This document shows positions 17,449-25,587 of a stretch of 64,000 nt of DNA, in pieces. The position numbers were made by a program, and so were the translations under genes. Numbering within the stretch: position 1 is the first letter of the stretch; each line of letters opens with the position of its first letter. The stretch is from NCBI RefSeq assembly GCF_004103755.1, contig NZ_CP035283.1:1488001-1552000 (forward strand), in the 5' to 3' direction. The notes under the pieces are model-generated. The model worked only from the letters and a program-made list of their open reading frames with translations, did no database searches and had not been told where the DNA came from. This DNA comes from Caproiciproducens sp. NJN-50 (GTDB lineage: Bacteria > Bacillota > Clostridia > Oscillospirales > Acutalibacteraceae).

Positions 17449-17547
17449 TTATTTTCGGTTTAAACGTGCAATTTCAGTAGCGGCACCGCCGCGATGTCCC
17501 CCGATGCATCGGTCTGCACCTTTCCGCTTTTTCGGAGCGAAGCGGAG
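17449..17547 (-). pseudogene. C-terminal remnant of an unidentified minus-strand gene
   Basis: Reading leftward, an open stretch of about 32 codons ends with TAA at 17449-17451, 19 bases before a minus-strand terminator. Its tail reads GAATEIARLNRK. The basic, Gly-rich peptide looks like a genuine protein end rather than random sequence, but no start codon and no family are evident. Stop codons in other frames upstream suggest frameshift decay. Confidence 0.3.
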
Positions 17548-17793
17548 AAACTGACAGTCTCGTGACTATTAAAGCCATAAGGTTTACGAATGTTGCCTGC
17601 TCGCGGGCTGTAGGACACGTAATGTGATTAACAGTTTTCGATGTGTCTTGAGACGCGTGCCAGTCTTATGTCCTTTCAGGGCTTGTGCACACCACGTATC
17701 CGCCGCGTAGTTTTGATTTAAACAACCATTTCCTGAAAAAAATTTGTCTGAGCAGTATTTTGTCAATAATCTGTCTGGAATAAGACAATGTTT

Positions 17794-18342
17794 TTATTTT
17801 AATGACAATCCCAGTTCTTCTGCCCTTTTCAGGGCATCTGTATGTAGAATATCTCCTTTCTCTACAACGGCTGGGATCAGCAGATGGGCGAGGTCAGTCC
17901 ATTTCTGATAAGACGTGATCAATTCATAGGTCCTGACCAAACCATCAAAATCAGCTTTTTCTGGAGTCTCGGCGCAAGCGAGTAAAATGCTTTCTTTAAT
18001 ATTGCTCTGTCTGCCGCCGATAAGCAGCGCATACATTTTATCCAGAGCCGCTTTCAGCTGCGCCGGAAAAGTAAACCAATACATAGGTGTTGCAAGGACA
18101 AGCATATCGCTTTGCTCCATAAGCGGAGCCAACGTATTGAAATCGTCTCCGAACACGCAGGCTGCCCCTTTGGAGTAACATCTGTTGCAGGCTTTACAGC
18201 CATTTATTTTCTTTAAGCCGGTTTCATACTTTTTAACTGTATTTCCGGCGGCCTGCGCTCCTTTGATAAATGCATCTGCCATCAGGTCGCTGTTGCCCTC
18301 TTTTCTGGGACTGCCTGTAAGTACCAAGATTTTCTTACTCAT
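17794..18342 (-). CDS. Flavodoxin-fold NAD(P)H-dependent oxidoreductase
   Basis: 182-residue FMN reductase-like protein. LVLTGSPRKEGNSDLMADAF at the N-terminus is the FMN-phosphate loop, and a Cys-rich segment CKACNRCYSKGAACVFGDDF follows at about residue 50, typical of iron-sulfur flavoprotein/flavodoxin-like reductases in clostridia. TPMYWFTFPAQLKAALDKMY contacts the flavin in relatives. It is probably a redox or quinone reductase. Its start overlaps the end of the acetyltransferase gene by 4 bases, so the two form an operon that an HxlR regulator probably controls. Confidence 0.9.
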   Translation of the reverse strand: MSKKILVLTGSPRKEGNSDLMADAFIKGAQAAGNTVKKYETGLKKINGCKACNRCYSKGAACVFGDDFNTLAPLMEQSDMLVLATPMYWFTFPAQLKAALDKMYALLIGGRQSNIKESILLACAETPEKADFDGLVRTYELITSYQKWTDLAHLLIPAVVEKGDILHTDALKRAEELGLSLK

Positions 18343-18950
18343 TTTGATCCTTTCTTATATTCTTTTCGCTTTGTGTTCCAGTATTTGGAATCCTCGTCTG
18401 TGATGGGCCGCAGCACTTTGCAGGGATTTCCGGCTGCAATAACACCGCTTGGGATATCCTTTGTAACCACAGAACCGGAACCGATCACCACATTATTGCC
18501 TATGGTAGTACCGGGATTGATGACAGTGTTTCCGCCGACCCATACGTCGTTACCGATGGCCACGGGTTTTCCGTATTCCAAGCCGGTTGCCCGTACTTCT
18601 GCGTCAATAGGGTGTGCGGCCGTATAAACGCAGACACGAGGACCAAAGAGAACATGATCGCCGATGGTCACAGTGCACACATCAATAATGAGGCAGTCGT
18701 AATTGGCGTAGAAGTTTTCTCCCACAAAAATATGACAGCCATAGTCGCAATGGAAAGTCGGCTCAATCCAGATATTTTCACCTGTTAAACCAAATAATTC
18801 TTTCAAGTAAACGATACGCTTGCCAGACTCTTCCTCATTCGTTTGATTGAACAGGCGAATCAGACGTTTTGCATTTTGATTCATCCGTGCCAGTTCTTCG
18901 TCCTGTGCAATATACAGTCTGCCTGAAAGCATTTTTTCTTTTTCCGTCAT
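18339..18950 (-). CDS. Maltose/galactoside O-acetyltransferase-like protein (LbH fold)
   Basis: 203-residue left-handed beta-helix acetyltransferase. The N-terminal TEKEKMLSGRLYIAQDEELARM is the Mac domain, and the hexapeptide repeats run from about residue 70 to 185, with the catalytic His in TAAHPID and the loop GNDVWVGGNTVINPGTTIG. It transfers acetyl groups from acetyl-CoA to sugars or similar acceptors. The start is ATG 18950 with a GGGGG SD 7 bases away. The divergent promoter with the HxlR gene suggests joint control. Confidence 0.92.
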   Translation of the reverse strand: MTEKEKMLSGRLYIAQDEELARMNQNAKRLIRLFNQTNEEESGKRIVYLKELFGLTGENIWIEPTFHCDYGCHIFVGENFYANYDCLIIDVCTVTIGDHVLFGPRVCVYTAAHPIDAEVRATGLEYGKPVAIGNDVWVGGNTVINPGTTIGNNVVIGSGSVVTKDIPSGVIAAGNPCKVLRPITDEDSKYWNTKRKEYKKGSK

Positions 18951-18968
18951 AATCAATCCCCCTTTTAA

Positions 18969-18997
18969 TTGACACTAAGACAAGGATAGCGTATATA
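18969..18997 (+). promoter_or_regulatory. Promoter of the second hxlR gene
   Basis: TTGACA (18969-18974), 17-base spacer, TATATA (18992-18997), directed rightward. It overlaps the leftward promoter of the acetyltransferase operon, so one bound regulator could affect both. Confidence 0.7.
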
Positions 18998-19010
18998 TAT
19001 TATTAGTCAA
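18983..19010 (-). promoter_or_regulatory. Promoter of the acetyltransferase-reductase operon
   Basis: On the minus strand, TTGACT (complement of 19005-19010), 16-base spacer, TATCCT (complement of 18983-18988). It overlaps the rightward hxlR promoter. Confidence 0.55.
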
Positions 19011-19054
19011 GTACTTACATTCAAGATATATACTATACTGAGGGAGAGCGTAAT

Positions 19055-19423
19055 ATGGCGATTGAAAATTGCAGCCCGACAGGTGTGGCGATGGAAGATA
19101 CCGGTTTCGGCTATACTCTGTCGATTATCGGCGGTAAATATAAAATGATTATCATGTATTGGCTTTCAGAGTATAAGCCGGTGCTGAGGTTTAACGAACT
19201 GAAGCGCTGTATTGGTACAATTACCTATAAAACGCTCAGCAATACGTTGAAAGAAATGGAAACCGATCAGTTAATCGTCCGCACAGAGTATCCCCAGATA
19301 CCTCCAAAGGTAGAATATACTCTTTCAAAACGCGGAGAGTCCCTGATCCCCGTCTTGAATATGATGTGCGAATGGGGCGAGAGCAACCGACTGCCGCGAA
19401 AAAAACAGCCCATAGATAAATAA
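19055..19423 (+). CDS. HxlR-family transcriptional regulator (second copy)
   Basis: 122-residue winged-helix protein. A Cys lies at residue 6 (IENCSPTG), the HxlR core SIIGGKYKMIIMYWLSEYKPVLRF begins near residue 27, and the wing YPQIPPKVEYTLSKRGESL follows. AGGGAGAG precedes ATG 19055. It is divergent from the acetyltransferase/reductase operon with overlapping promoters and therefore probably its redox- or electrophile-responsive regulator. It resembles the regulator at 16939, so the island carries two similar regulator-target units. Confidence 0.92.
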   Translation: MAIENCSPTGVAMEDTGFGYTLSIIGGKYKMIIMYWLSEYKPVLRFNELKRCIGTITYKTLSNTLKEMETDQLIVRTEYPQIPPKVEYTLSKRGESLIPVLNMMCEWGESNRLPRKKQPIDK

Positions 19424-19554
19424 AACGCTTTCTGGCACGATCGATTTATTCGGCTTTTAGGCGTAAATACCGCCTAACTGCCCGTAAGCCCATGATACGG
19501 AGAGGGGAAATACCGCGGCAAAAGATGGCGCCGCCTGCGGGCACAATGCTTAAG

Positions 19555-19588
19555 AGGAATGCGGCAAATGCAGCTGCATTCCTTTTTT
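19555..19588 (+). terminator. Intrinsic terminator
   Basis: AGGAATGC (19555-19562) pairs with GCATTCCT (19576-19583) and is followed by T6. It could end the hxlR transcript or a short structured RNA encoded just upstream. Confidence 0.75.
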
Positions 19589-19661
19589 GCTGGCAGACGA
19601 TTATCCGTTTATACCGGCTTGACACGGCCGTTATCTTATCCCAAAACATCGACAAGGAAAT

Positions 19662-19703
19662 GACCTCTAGGCAGACAGGAGCATCACTGTTTACCTAGAG
19701 GTC
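19662..19703. repeat. Long imperfect hairpin
   Basis: GACCTCTAGG (19662-19671) and CCTAGAGGTC (19694-19703) are perfect inverted arms, and ACAG/CTGT extends the stem inside an internal loop. No T-run follows, so it is not a standard terminator. Confidence 0.6.
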
Positions 19704-19929
19704 TATTCACAGTCCGGAATCCTGCCAGCCGGCTTTGGGCAACCCGTGAACCGGCTGTCATTTGGCTCATATAAAAAAATAAATGGAATCGCCGCTCAAA
19801 ACGGCAGAATATGAAATGTTGAAATAAAAAAATGAAACTTGAAATCGCAGAAATGCTTTTTTCCCACATCCTTCAAAAATCATGGAAGAAATTCATGTAA
19901 TTGCGAATGGAAAGCCGATGAAAATAATG

Positions 19930-19943
19930 CTATTTTAAAATAG
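19930..19943. promoter_or_regulatory. 14-bp palindrome upstream of gudD (candidate operator)
   Basis: CTATTTTAAAATAG is a perfect palindrome 42 bases before the gudD start. It may bind the regulator encoded just downstream of gudD. The site is seen; the binding is inferred. Confidence 0.4.
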
Positions 19944-19985
19944 TGCTGGTGAAAAGAATAACAGCTAGAGGAGAAATGCTAAAAT

Positions 19986-21335
19986 ATGACTAATTCACCC
20001 ATCATTACGGATATGAAAGTTATTCCCGTCGCCGGATATGACAGCATGCTGATGACGCTTTCTGGCGCACATGCGCCCTATTTTACGCGCAACCTTGTGG
20101 TCCTGGAGGATTCCTCCGGCCATCAGGGCATCGGAGAAATCCACGGGGGCGATTACACCTGCGATTCTCTGAATGCAGTAAAGCCTCTGGTGATTGGGCG
20201 TGAAATCGGGCAGTATCGCCGCGTTTTGCAGACCATTCATAAAATGGCGAGTTCCGGCAAAGATCTTGAGGGAGAAGGCATTCAGACGCTCGACATCTCA
20301 AAACTGAAATTTGTCGTGAAAAGCGAATGGGCAATCGAATGCGCGATGCTTGATTTGATGGGCCAATTTTTGGGCGTTCCGATGGCGGAGCTTTTGGGCG
20401 AAGGAGTGCAGAGAAAAAAAGTCGAAATGCTGGGTTACATGTTTTATGTTTCTGATAAATCCAAGTACAAAGCCGGTGACATTCGTTATTTGGATGAATC
20501 AGACAGCCCCGATCCGTGGTTCCGTATGCGCAGAGAGGAAATCCTCACCCCAGACCGGGTCGCGGAGGAGGCCCAGTGCCTGCATGAAAAATACGGGTTC
20601 CGGAATTTCAAGCTGAAGGGCGGCGTGCTGAAAGGCGCCGAGGAAATGGAGGCGCTGCGCAGGGTAAAGAAGCTGTTCCCGGAGGCCAGGGTGAACATCG
20701 ACCCGAACGGCGCCTGGAGCCTTGAAGAGGCGATTGAGCTTTCCAAGGATATGCACGGCGTGATTACTTATATGGAGGATCCCTGCGGTCCTGAATCCGG
20801 ATTTTCCGGCCGTGAGATCATGAGGGAATTCAAGAACGCAACGCAGTTCCAGGTGGCCACCAACATGATCGCCACGGACTGGCGGCAATTCTATCATACC
20901 GTCAGCCTGAACGCCTGCGACATCATTCTGGCCGATCCTCATTTCTGGGGCTTTGACGGCACGATCCGAATGGCGCAGCTTCTCAAAAGCTGGGGATTGA
21001 CGTGGGGAGTACACTCCAACAATCATTTCGACATTACGCTGGCGGCATTTGCGCAGGTGGGCTGTGCGGCCCCGGGCGATCCTACTCCCCTGGATACGCA
21101 CTGGGTGTGGCAGGACGGGCAAAACCTTTTGAAGGATACCCCGGTGATTCAGGACGGCTATTTGTCCCTTCCCTCCAAACCTGGTCTGGGAGTAACATTG
21201 GATATGGAAAAGGTCATGAAGGCAAACGAGTTTTATAACCGGCTGCCCAGTCATGACCGGAACGATGCGGCGGCAATGCAATTTTTGATTCCAAACTGGA
21301 GATACGATCACAAAAGGCCTGCTTTGGTACGCTAA
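19986..21335 (+). CDS. gudD: Glucarate dehydratase (enolase superfamily)
   Basis: 449-residue enzyme that dehydrates D-glucarate (and idarate) to 5-dehydro-4-deoxyglucarate. The N-terminal capping domain includes HAPYFTRNLVVLEDSSG. The barrel has KLKGG near residue 210 (KxK catalytic lysine region), the metal ligands in NIDPNGAWSLEEA and YMEDPCGPE, and the catalytic His in VHSNNHFDITLA. The SD is AGAGGAG. It lies upstream of a PrpR-like regulator and TctBAC transporter genes, which points to an uptake-and-degradation module for a sugar diacid. Confidence 0.93.
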   Translation: MTNSPIITDMKVIPVAGYDSMLMTLSGAHAPYFTRNLVVLEDSSGHQGIGEIHGGDYTCDSLNAVKPLVIGREIGQYRRVLQTIHKMASSGKDLEGEGIQTLDISKLKFVVKSEWAIECAMLDLMGQFLGVPMAELLGEGVQRKKVEMLGYMFYVSDKSKYKAGDIRYLDESDSPDPWFRMRREEILTPDRVAEEAQCLHEKYGFRNFKLKGGVLKGAEEMEALRRVKKLFPEARVNIDPNGAWSLEEAIELSKDMHGVITYMEDPCGPESGFSGREIMREFKNATQFQVATNMIATDWRQFYHTVSLNACDIILADPHFWGFDGTIRMAQLLKSWGLTWGVHSNNHFDITLAAFAQVGCAAPGDPTPLDTHWVWQDGQNLLKDTPVIQDGYLSLPSKPGLGVTLDMEKVMKANEFYNRLPSHDRNDAAAMQFLIPNWRYDHKRPALVR

Positions 21336-21371
21336 GCTTGCTTGCCGCCTAAACGAAAAGGATGGATGCCA

Positions 21372-23333
21372 ATGGCGAAGGTAATGTTTGTGTCGCCGCA
21401 TATGGATATTCAGGACCTGGCCATGAAAGTGGCGTCGCAGGAAAGGCTCCAGCATTGTCAGCCCATTTTGTTTCGGGTGGTCGACGGCCGGGAAGTGCAG
21501 AGCGTAGCAGAGGAAGCCAAAAGTGAGCATGTGGACGTTATCATTGCCCGGGGACAACAGGCGCGCCTGATCAAGCAGATGGTGGAAATCCCGCTGGTGG
21601 AGCTGCTGCTGACCGGCCAGGAAATGGGCGTCATGGTGGATGCGGCGAAAAAAATGGTTCAGATGGAAAACCCGTCCATCGCGGTGGTAGGGCAGAGCAA
21701 CATGTATTCCGATATGCAGGAGTTTGACCGGCTCTTTCACGTGCAGCTCAGACAGTATTTTGTTGAAGATTCAAATTATATTGAAGAGGCGGCGCGTCAG
21801 GCGCTTCAGGATGGCAGCGACGTGATCCTCGGTGGTGACATTGCATGCCAGTACGCGCAGAAGCATGGGGTGCCGAGTATGTTTGTCAACTCCGGGCGGG
21901 AAAGCATCGCCAATGCGCTGCGGCAGGCCGAGCTGGTTGCCCTCACCAGCGACCGGGAGAGGGAAAACACGGCGCAGATGCGTGCTTTGCTGGATTATTC
22001 TTTTAACGGTATTATATGGCTGGATCCCGCAGGCCGGGTTGTCAGTATGAACCACGTGGCGGAAAGCATGCTTGACCTCCGGCCTGGAATCGCGGCCGGG
22101 CGCATGGTGGACCGCCTGATCCCGGAACTGGACATGGAGATCTTTAACGAGGTGCTGCAGAAAGGCAAAGATATTTTCGCCCGTGTCATGCAGCTGCATG
22201 AAAGAACGTTTCTGGTGAATTTCGCCCCGATTCTGGTGGGGGAACAGGTGGGCGGCGTGATCCTTTCGCTGCAGGAAAGCGTCGCGCTTTCGCGCATGGA
22301 GTCCAATATCCGGCAGGCCATCTACCGGCAGGGTTTTGTGGCGGCCTTTCACTTTTCCGCATTTGAATACGTCCATTCCACAGCGATGAAGCAAGTCCTC
22401 AGTGCGGCGAAGATCTGCGCGAAATCCGACGCCCCGCTGCTGATCACCGGGCCGGAGGGGACGGAAAAAATGCAGCTTGCCCAGGCTGTGCACAATGAGA
22501 GCCGCCGCCGCGATCATTCGTTTGTGACGTTTCACTGCGGGTGCGTGGAACCCGGGCAGTGCAGTTTGGCGCTGTTTGGCCGCGGCGGACAGGACGAGGC
22601 TTCCCACGGCATGTTCGAATCCGCCAACGATGGGACGCTGCTGCTGGAAGATGTGGAGCATCTCAGCATGGACGCGCAGCGCCGGCTGCTGCATTACCTT
22701 CAGACGGGGACGTCCATCCCCTGCGGCGCCTACAGCCCGCAGAGACTTAACGTCCGCATCATCGCAATGACCGGCTGCGACCTTGGCCTGCGCATGGAAC
22801 AGGGCGCCTTTTCCGCCAGCCTTTTTTACGCAATCGATGTTTTCAGCCTGAAGGTGCCGCCGCTGCAGGAAAGAAAGGAGGACCTGGATCCGCTGATCGA
22901 CCGGACCATCAACGAGCTTGAGCATCGTTACAGCCGATACCTCAGCCTGACCAAGGATGCGAAACACGAGCTGATGGAATATGACTGGCCTGGAAATCTG
23001 CCGCAGCTAAGGGCCTTTTGTGAACGTCTGCTGCTGATGTCGCCCCACAGGAGCGTGAATGGGGACTATGTCCGTCATCTGCTGATGGAGGCTTATCCGG
23101 TGGTGTTGAACTTCCCGGTTCCCGCAAAGCAGGAGCTGGACAGCCCGGAGGCCGCTCTGCTGGCGCGGCTGATTGCGAAGTATGGCGGGGATCGCGAACG
23201 GATCGCACGGGAGCTGGGTATCAGCAAGACCACGCTCTGGCGCAGGATCAAAAAACTTGGCGTGGGCAAAGTCGACAAAAACGTCGGGCTGCTGGAACCG
23301 GATGACATCCCGCAGGGTCCGGGGAAGGGATAG
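21372..23333 (+). CDS. PrpR_N-type regulator with degenerate sigma-54 activator domain
   Basis: 653-residue regulator. An N-terminal PrpR_N-like ligand-sensing domain (residues 1-190) is followed by a PAS domain (LLDYSFNGIIWLDPAGRVVSMN), an AAA+ region (about 335-570) and a C-terminal Fis-type HTH (IARELGISKTTLWRRIKKL). The AAA+ part is eroded: Walker A reads GPEGTEKM, the GAFTGA loop that contacts sigma-54 is absent, Walker B ends LLLEDVEHL, and the arginine-finger segment FRxDLYYR is FSASLFYAI. It probably regulates gudD-tct without sigma-54 remodelling. The start could be ATG 21366 or 21372. Confidence 0.85.
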   Translation: MAKVMFVSPHMDIQDLAMKVASQERLQHCQPILFRVVDGREVQSVAEEAKSEHVDVIIARGQQARLIKQMVEIPLVELLLTGQEMGVMVDAAKKMVQMENPSIAVVGQSNMYSDMQEFDRLFHVQLRQYFVEDSNYIEEAARQALQDGSDVILGGDIACQYAQKHGVPSMFVNSGRESIANALRQAELVALTSDRERENTAQMRALLDYSFNGIIWLDPAGRVVSMNHVAESMLDLRPGIAAGRMVDRLIPELDMEIFNEVLQKGKDIFARVMQLHERTFLVNFAPILVGEQVGGVILSLQESVALSRMESNIRQAIYRQGFVAAFHFSAFEYVHSTAMKQVLSAAKICAKSDAPLLITGPEGTEKMQLAQAVHNESRRRDHSFVTFHCGCVEPGQCSLALFGRGGQDEASHGMFESANDGTLLLEDVEHLSMDAQRRLLHYLQTGTSIPCGAYSPQRLNVRIIAMTGCDLGLRMEQGAFSASLFYAIDVFSLKVPPLQERKEDLDPLIDRTINELEHRYSRYLSLTKDAKHELMEYDWPGNLPQLRAFCERLLLMSPHRSVNGDYVRHLLMEAYPVVLNFPVPAKQELDSPEAALLARLIAKYGGDRERIARELGISKTTLWRRIKKLGVGKVDKNVGLLEPDDIPQGPGKG

Positions 23334-23464
23334 TGGAAGATCCGCCGATCGTCGTTTCCAACTGCCCGCGCCGGAAAGAAGCTGAGGAAACAAAAATTCG
23401 GATTTTCGATCCGGCAGGATATTAAAGTGCTGCCGTGCCGCTGAATGAAATGGGAGGATGACAA

Positions 23465-23959
23465 TTGAACTCTAAAAACAGTCTTTTTATGAAAAAGTAT
23501 AACGATCTGGTTTTCGGCCTGATTATGCTGGCGATTGCCGCAGGATACCTGATCCTTACTCTTCAGATACCGATTACCGGGGGAATGTTCAACGGCAGAT
23601 TTTTTCCTCTGATTATTGATCTGATCATGTTCCTGCTCACCGCTTTTCAATTTGGCGCTTATTTTAAAAACAAAGGCCGTGAGGCGAGCGAGAGCGGCGG
23701 TGAAAAAGACGGCAAAACGGTCTTCTACACCGTTGCGCTGATCGTTGCCTATATTGCTCTGATGCAGTATATCGGATTTGTTCTGTCGACCACCTTATAC
23801 CTCTTCTTACAGTTTATCGTTATGACGCCGGCCGGCAAGAAAATCGGTTATGTAAAGTATGTGGTGATTGCGGCGGTTTCCAGCGTGGCGATTTATCTGG
23901 TATTCCGGTATACGGAGCTGAACGTGATGCTGCCGCAGGGCATCTTTACAATGATTTAA
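23465..23959 (+). CDS. tctB: Tripartite tricarboxylate transporter, TctB family
   Basis: 164-residue small membrane subunit of a TTT-family transporter, with four predicted membrane helices: VFGLIMLAIAAGYLIL, PLIIDLIMFLLTAFQFG, TVALIVAYIALMQYIGF, and a C-terminal pair around VVIAAVSSVAIYLVF. The start is TTG 23465 with GGGAGG upstream. It sits 12 bases ahead of tctA, in the canonical B-A-C gene order. Confidence 0.88.
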   Translation: MNSKNSLFMKKYNDLVFGLIMLAIAAGYLILTLQIPITGGMFNGRFFPLIIDLIMFLLTAFQFGAYFKNKGREASESGGEKDGKTVFYTVALIVAYIALMQYIGFVLSTTLYLFLQFIVMTPAGKKIGYVKYVVIAAVSSVAIYLVFRYTELNVMLPQGIFTMI

Positions 23960-23971
23960 GGAGACTACAAA

Positions 23972-25480
23972 ATGGAGTTGTTTATCAATGGCTTGGCGAA
24001 TGTCCTTCAGCCGTACTGCTTTGCGCTGATGATCGTGGGAACAGTCATCGGCATCATTTTCGGGGCGATCCCGGGATTGTCGTCCGTTATGGCGATCGCG
24101 CTGTTTTTGCCGATGACCTACAGCATGGACCCGGCCATAGGAATGGGGCTTCTGCTGTCGCTCTATATCGGCTCTGTGTCCGGCGGACTTATTTCCGCCA
24201 TTCTTCTCAAAATACCGGGCACTCCCTCTTCCGTCGCGACATGCTTTGACGGGCATCCCATGCTGGAGCACGGCGAGGGGATCAAGGCCTTGGGGACCGG
24301 CGTCGTTTTTTCCTTTCTTGGGACGATGTTCAGCATTGTCGTTTTGATTTTCCTTGCTCCTCAGATCGCAAAGGGCGCTTTGGCGTTCGGCCCTCATGAA
24401 TACTTCTCGCTTTCTATTTTTGCTTTGTGCCTGATTGCCACTCTGTCTTCCGGTTCTATGGTCAAGGGTATCTTTTCCGGAACGCTGGGCCTGGCCTTTG
24501 CCACCATCGGCATCGCGCCGGTCAACGCGGTGCAGCGCTTTACATTCGGCAGCGTCGAGCTGAGCAGCGGATTCGACGTGCTGTCCGTACTGATTGGCCT
24601 GTTTGCGGTTTCTGAGATCATCAAAACGGCGGAGACCGCAAAAAACGGCGGGGATTCGCCGGTCGCGCAAATCGATTACAAACATATCAAGGGGTTCGGG
24701 TTTACCCTCAAAGAGTTTAAGGCGCAGCTTGGGAACGCCCTGATGGCTTCGCTGATCGGCACCGGCATCGGAATCCTGCCCGGCATTGGGGCCTCGACTT
24801 CCAACTTGGTTGCCTATTCCGCGATCAAGAATCATTCCAAACATCCGGAAAAATTCGGCACCGGAATCATGGACGGAGTCGTCGCGTCGGAAACGTCCAA
24901 CAATGCGTCGATCGGCGGCGCCATGATCCCGCTGCTCACTCTGGGAATCCCGGGCGACGGCGTGACGGCAATCCTTTTAGGCGCGTTCATGGTGCACGGA
25001 ATTGCTCCCGGGCCGTTGCTGTTCAGCTCGCAGGGCCAGCTGGTTTATGACATTTTTGCGGCCCTTTGCATTGCCGATATCCTGATGCTGCTGATCGAAT
25101 TCTTTGGCTTGCGCGTTTTCGCGAAAATGCTTCAGGTTCCCAAATATATTCTGTTGCCGATTGTTTTTGTCTTTTGCGTGGTCGGCGCCTTCGCCTTATC
25201 CGGGCGCATGTTTGACGTTTGGGCTCTGCTGGCGTTTGGCGTAATCGGATATGTGTTTACCCGGTTCCATGTTCCGCAGGCTCCTATGGTAATTGGTTTC
25301 ATTCTCGGTTCCATGACGGAAACAAACTTCCTGCGGGCGCTGATGCTTTCCGGCAACAGCTTTTCCGGGTTCTTTACGCAGCCGATCAGCGCCGTATTTC
25401 TCGGGTGTACAATCATTTACCTGGGCTGGAATGCACTGAAGGGAATGCGGAAAAAGAAAACCGCCGAAAACGCCGGATGA
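23972..25480 (+). CDS. tctA: Tripartite tricarboxylate transporter permease, TctA family
   Basis: 502-residue polytopic permease. The signature GAIPGLSSVMAIALFLPMTY near residue 30, KIPGTPSSVATCFDGHPM, GILPGIGASTSNLVAYS and GIPGDGVTAILLGAFMVHG are the repeated conserved loops of TctA. It imports a carboxylate with sodium or proton coupling, fed by the TctC binding protein. Given gudD two genes upstream, a sugar diacid such as glucarate is a reasonable substrate, but citrate-type substrates cannot be excluded. Confidence 0.95.
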   Translation: MELFINGLANVLQPYCFALMIVGTVIGIIFGAIPGLSSVMAIALFLPMTYSMDPAIGMGLLLSLYIGSVSGGLISAILLKIPGTPSSVATCFDGHPMLEHGEGIKALGTGVVFSFLGTMFSIVVLIFLAPQIAKGALAFGPHEYFSLSIFALCLIATLSSGSMVKGIFSGTLGLAFATIGIAPVNAVQRFTFGSVELSSGFDVLSVLIGLFAVSEIIKTAETAKNGGDSPVAQIDYKHIKGFGFTLKEFKAQLGNALMASLIGTGIGILPGIGASTSNLVAYSAIKNHSKHPEKFGTGIMDGVVASETSNNASIGGAMIPLLTLGIPGDGVTAILLGAFMVHGIAPGPLLFSSQGQLVYDIFAALCIADILMLLIEFFGLRVFAKMLQVPKYILLPIVFVFCVVGAFALSGRMFDVWALLAFGVIGYVFTRFHVPQAPMVIGFILGSMTETNFLRALMLSGNSFSGFFTQPISAVFLGCTIIYLGWNALKGMRKKKTAENAG

Positions 25481-25587
25481 TTTCCGGCGCTGATCCGAGG
25501 ATAAATTGGTTCCAAAATCGTTTCTGGTCTTAAAAGATCAGTTTGACGATAAAAAATCTAAATACAGTTTAGGGAGGAATTCAGCTT

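Larger units (their letters stand above)
17281..17793. other. 513-base gap with decayed accessory sequence
   Basis: No intact gene is supported here. A 60-codon minus-strand frame (17584-17766) has no family resemblance I recognise. A minus-strand gene tail and its terminator (listed separately) suggest the remnant of a lost minus-strand transcription unit, probably from a mobile or accessory element. Confidence 0.5.
19424..19985. other. 562-base gap with hairpins and an operator-like palindrome
   Basis: No supported gene. The GC-rich part (19460-19555) contains several short self-complementary segments and ends in an intrinsic terminator. Further on come a 42-base hairpin without a T-tail and a palindrome before gudD. 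A minus-strand frame of 69 codons (19446-19655) runs through the terminator and shows no family features. Confidence 0.5.

Noticed and set aside
20499..21740. 413-codon minus-strand frame across gudD and the regulator start
   Set aside because: Runs across two real genes and has no SD or motifs.
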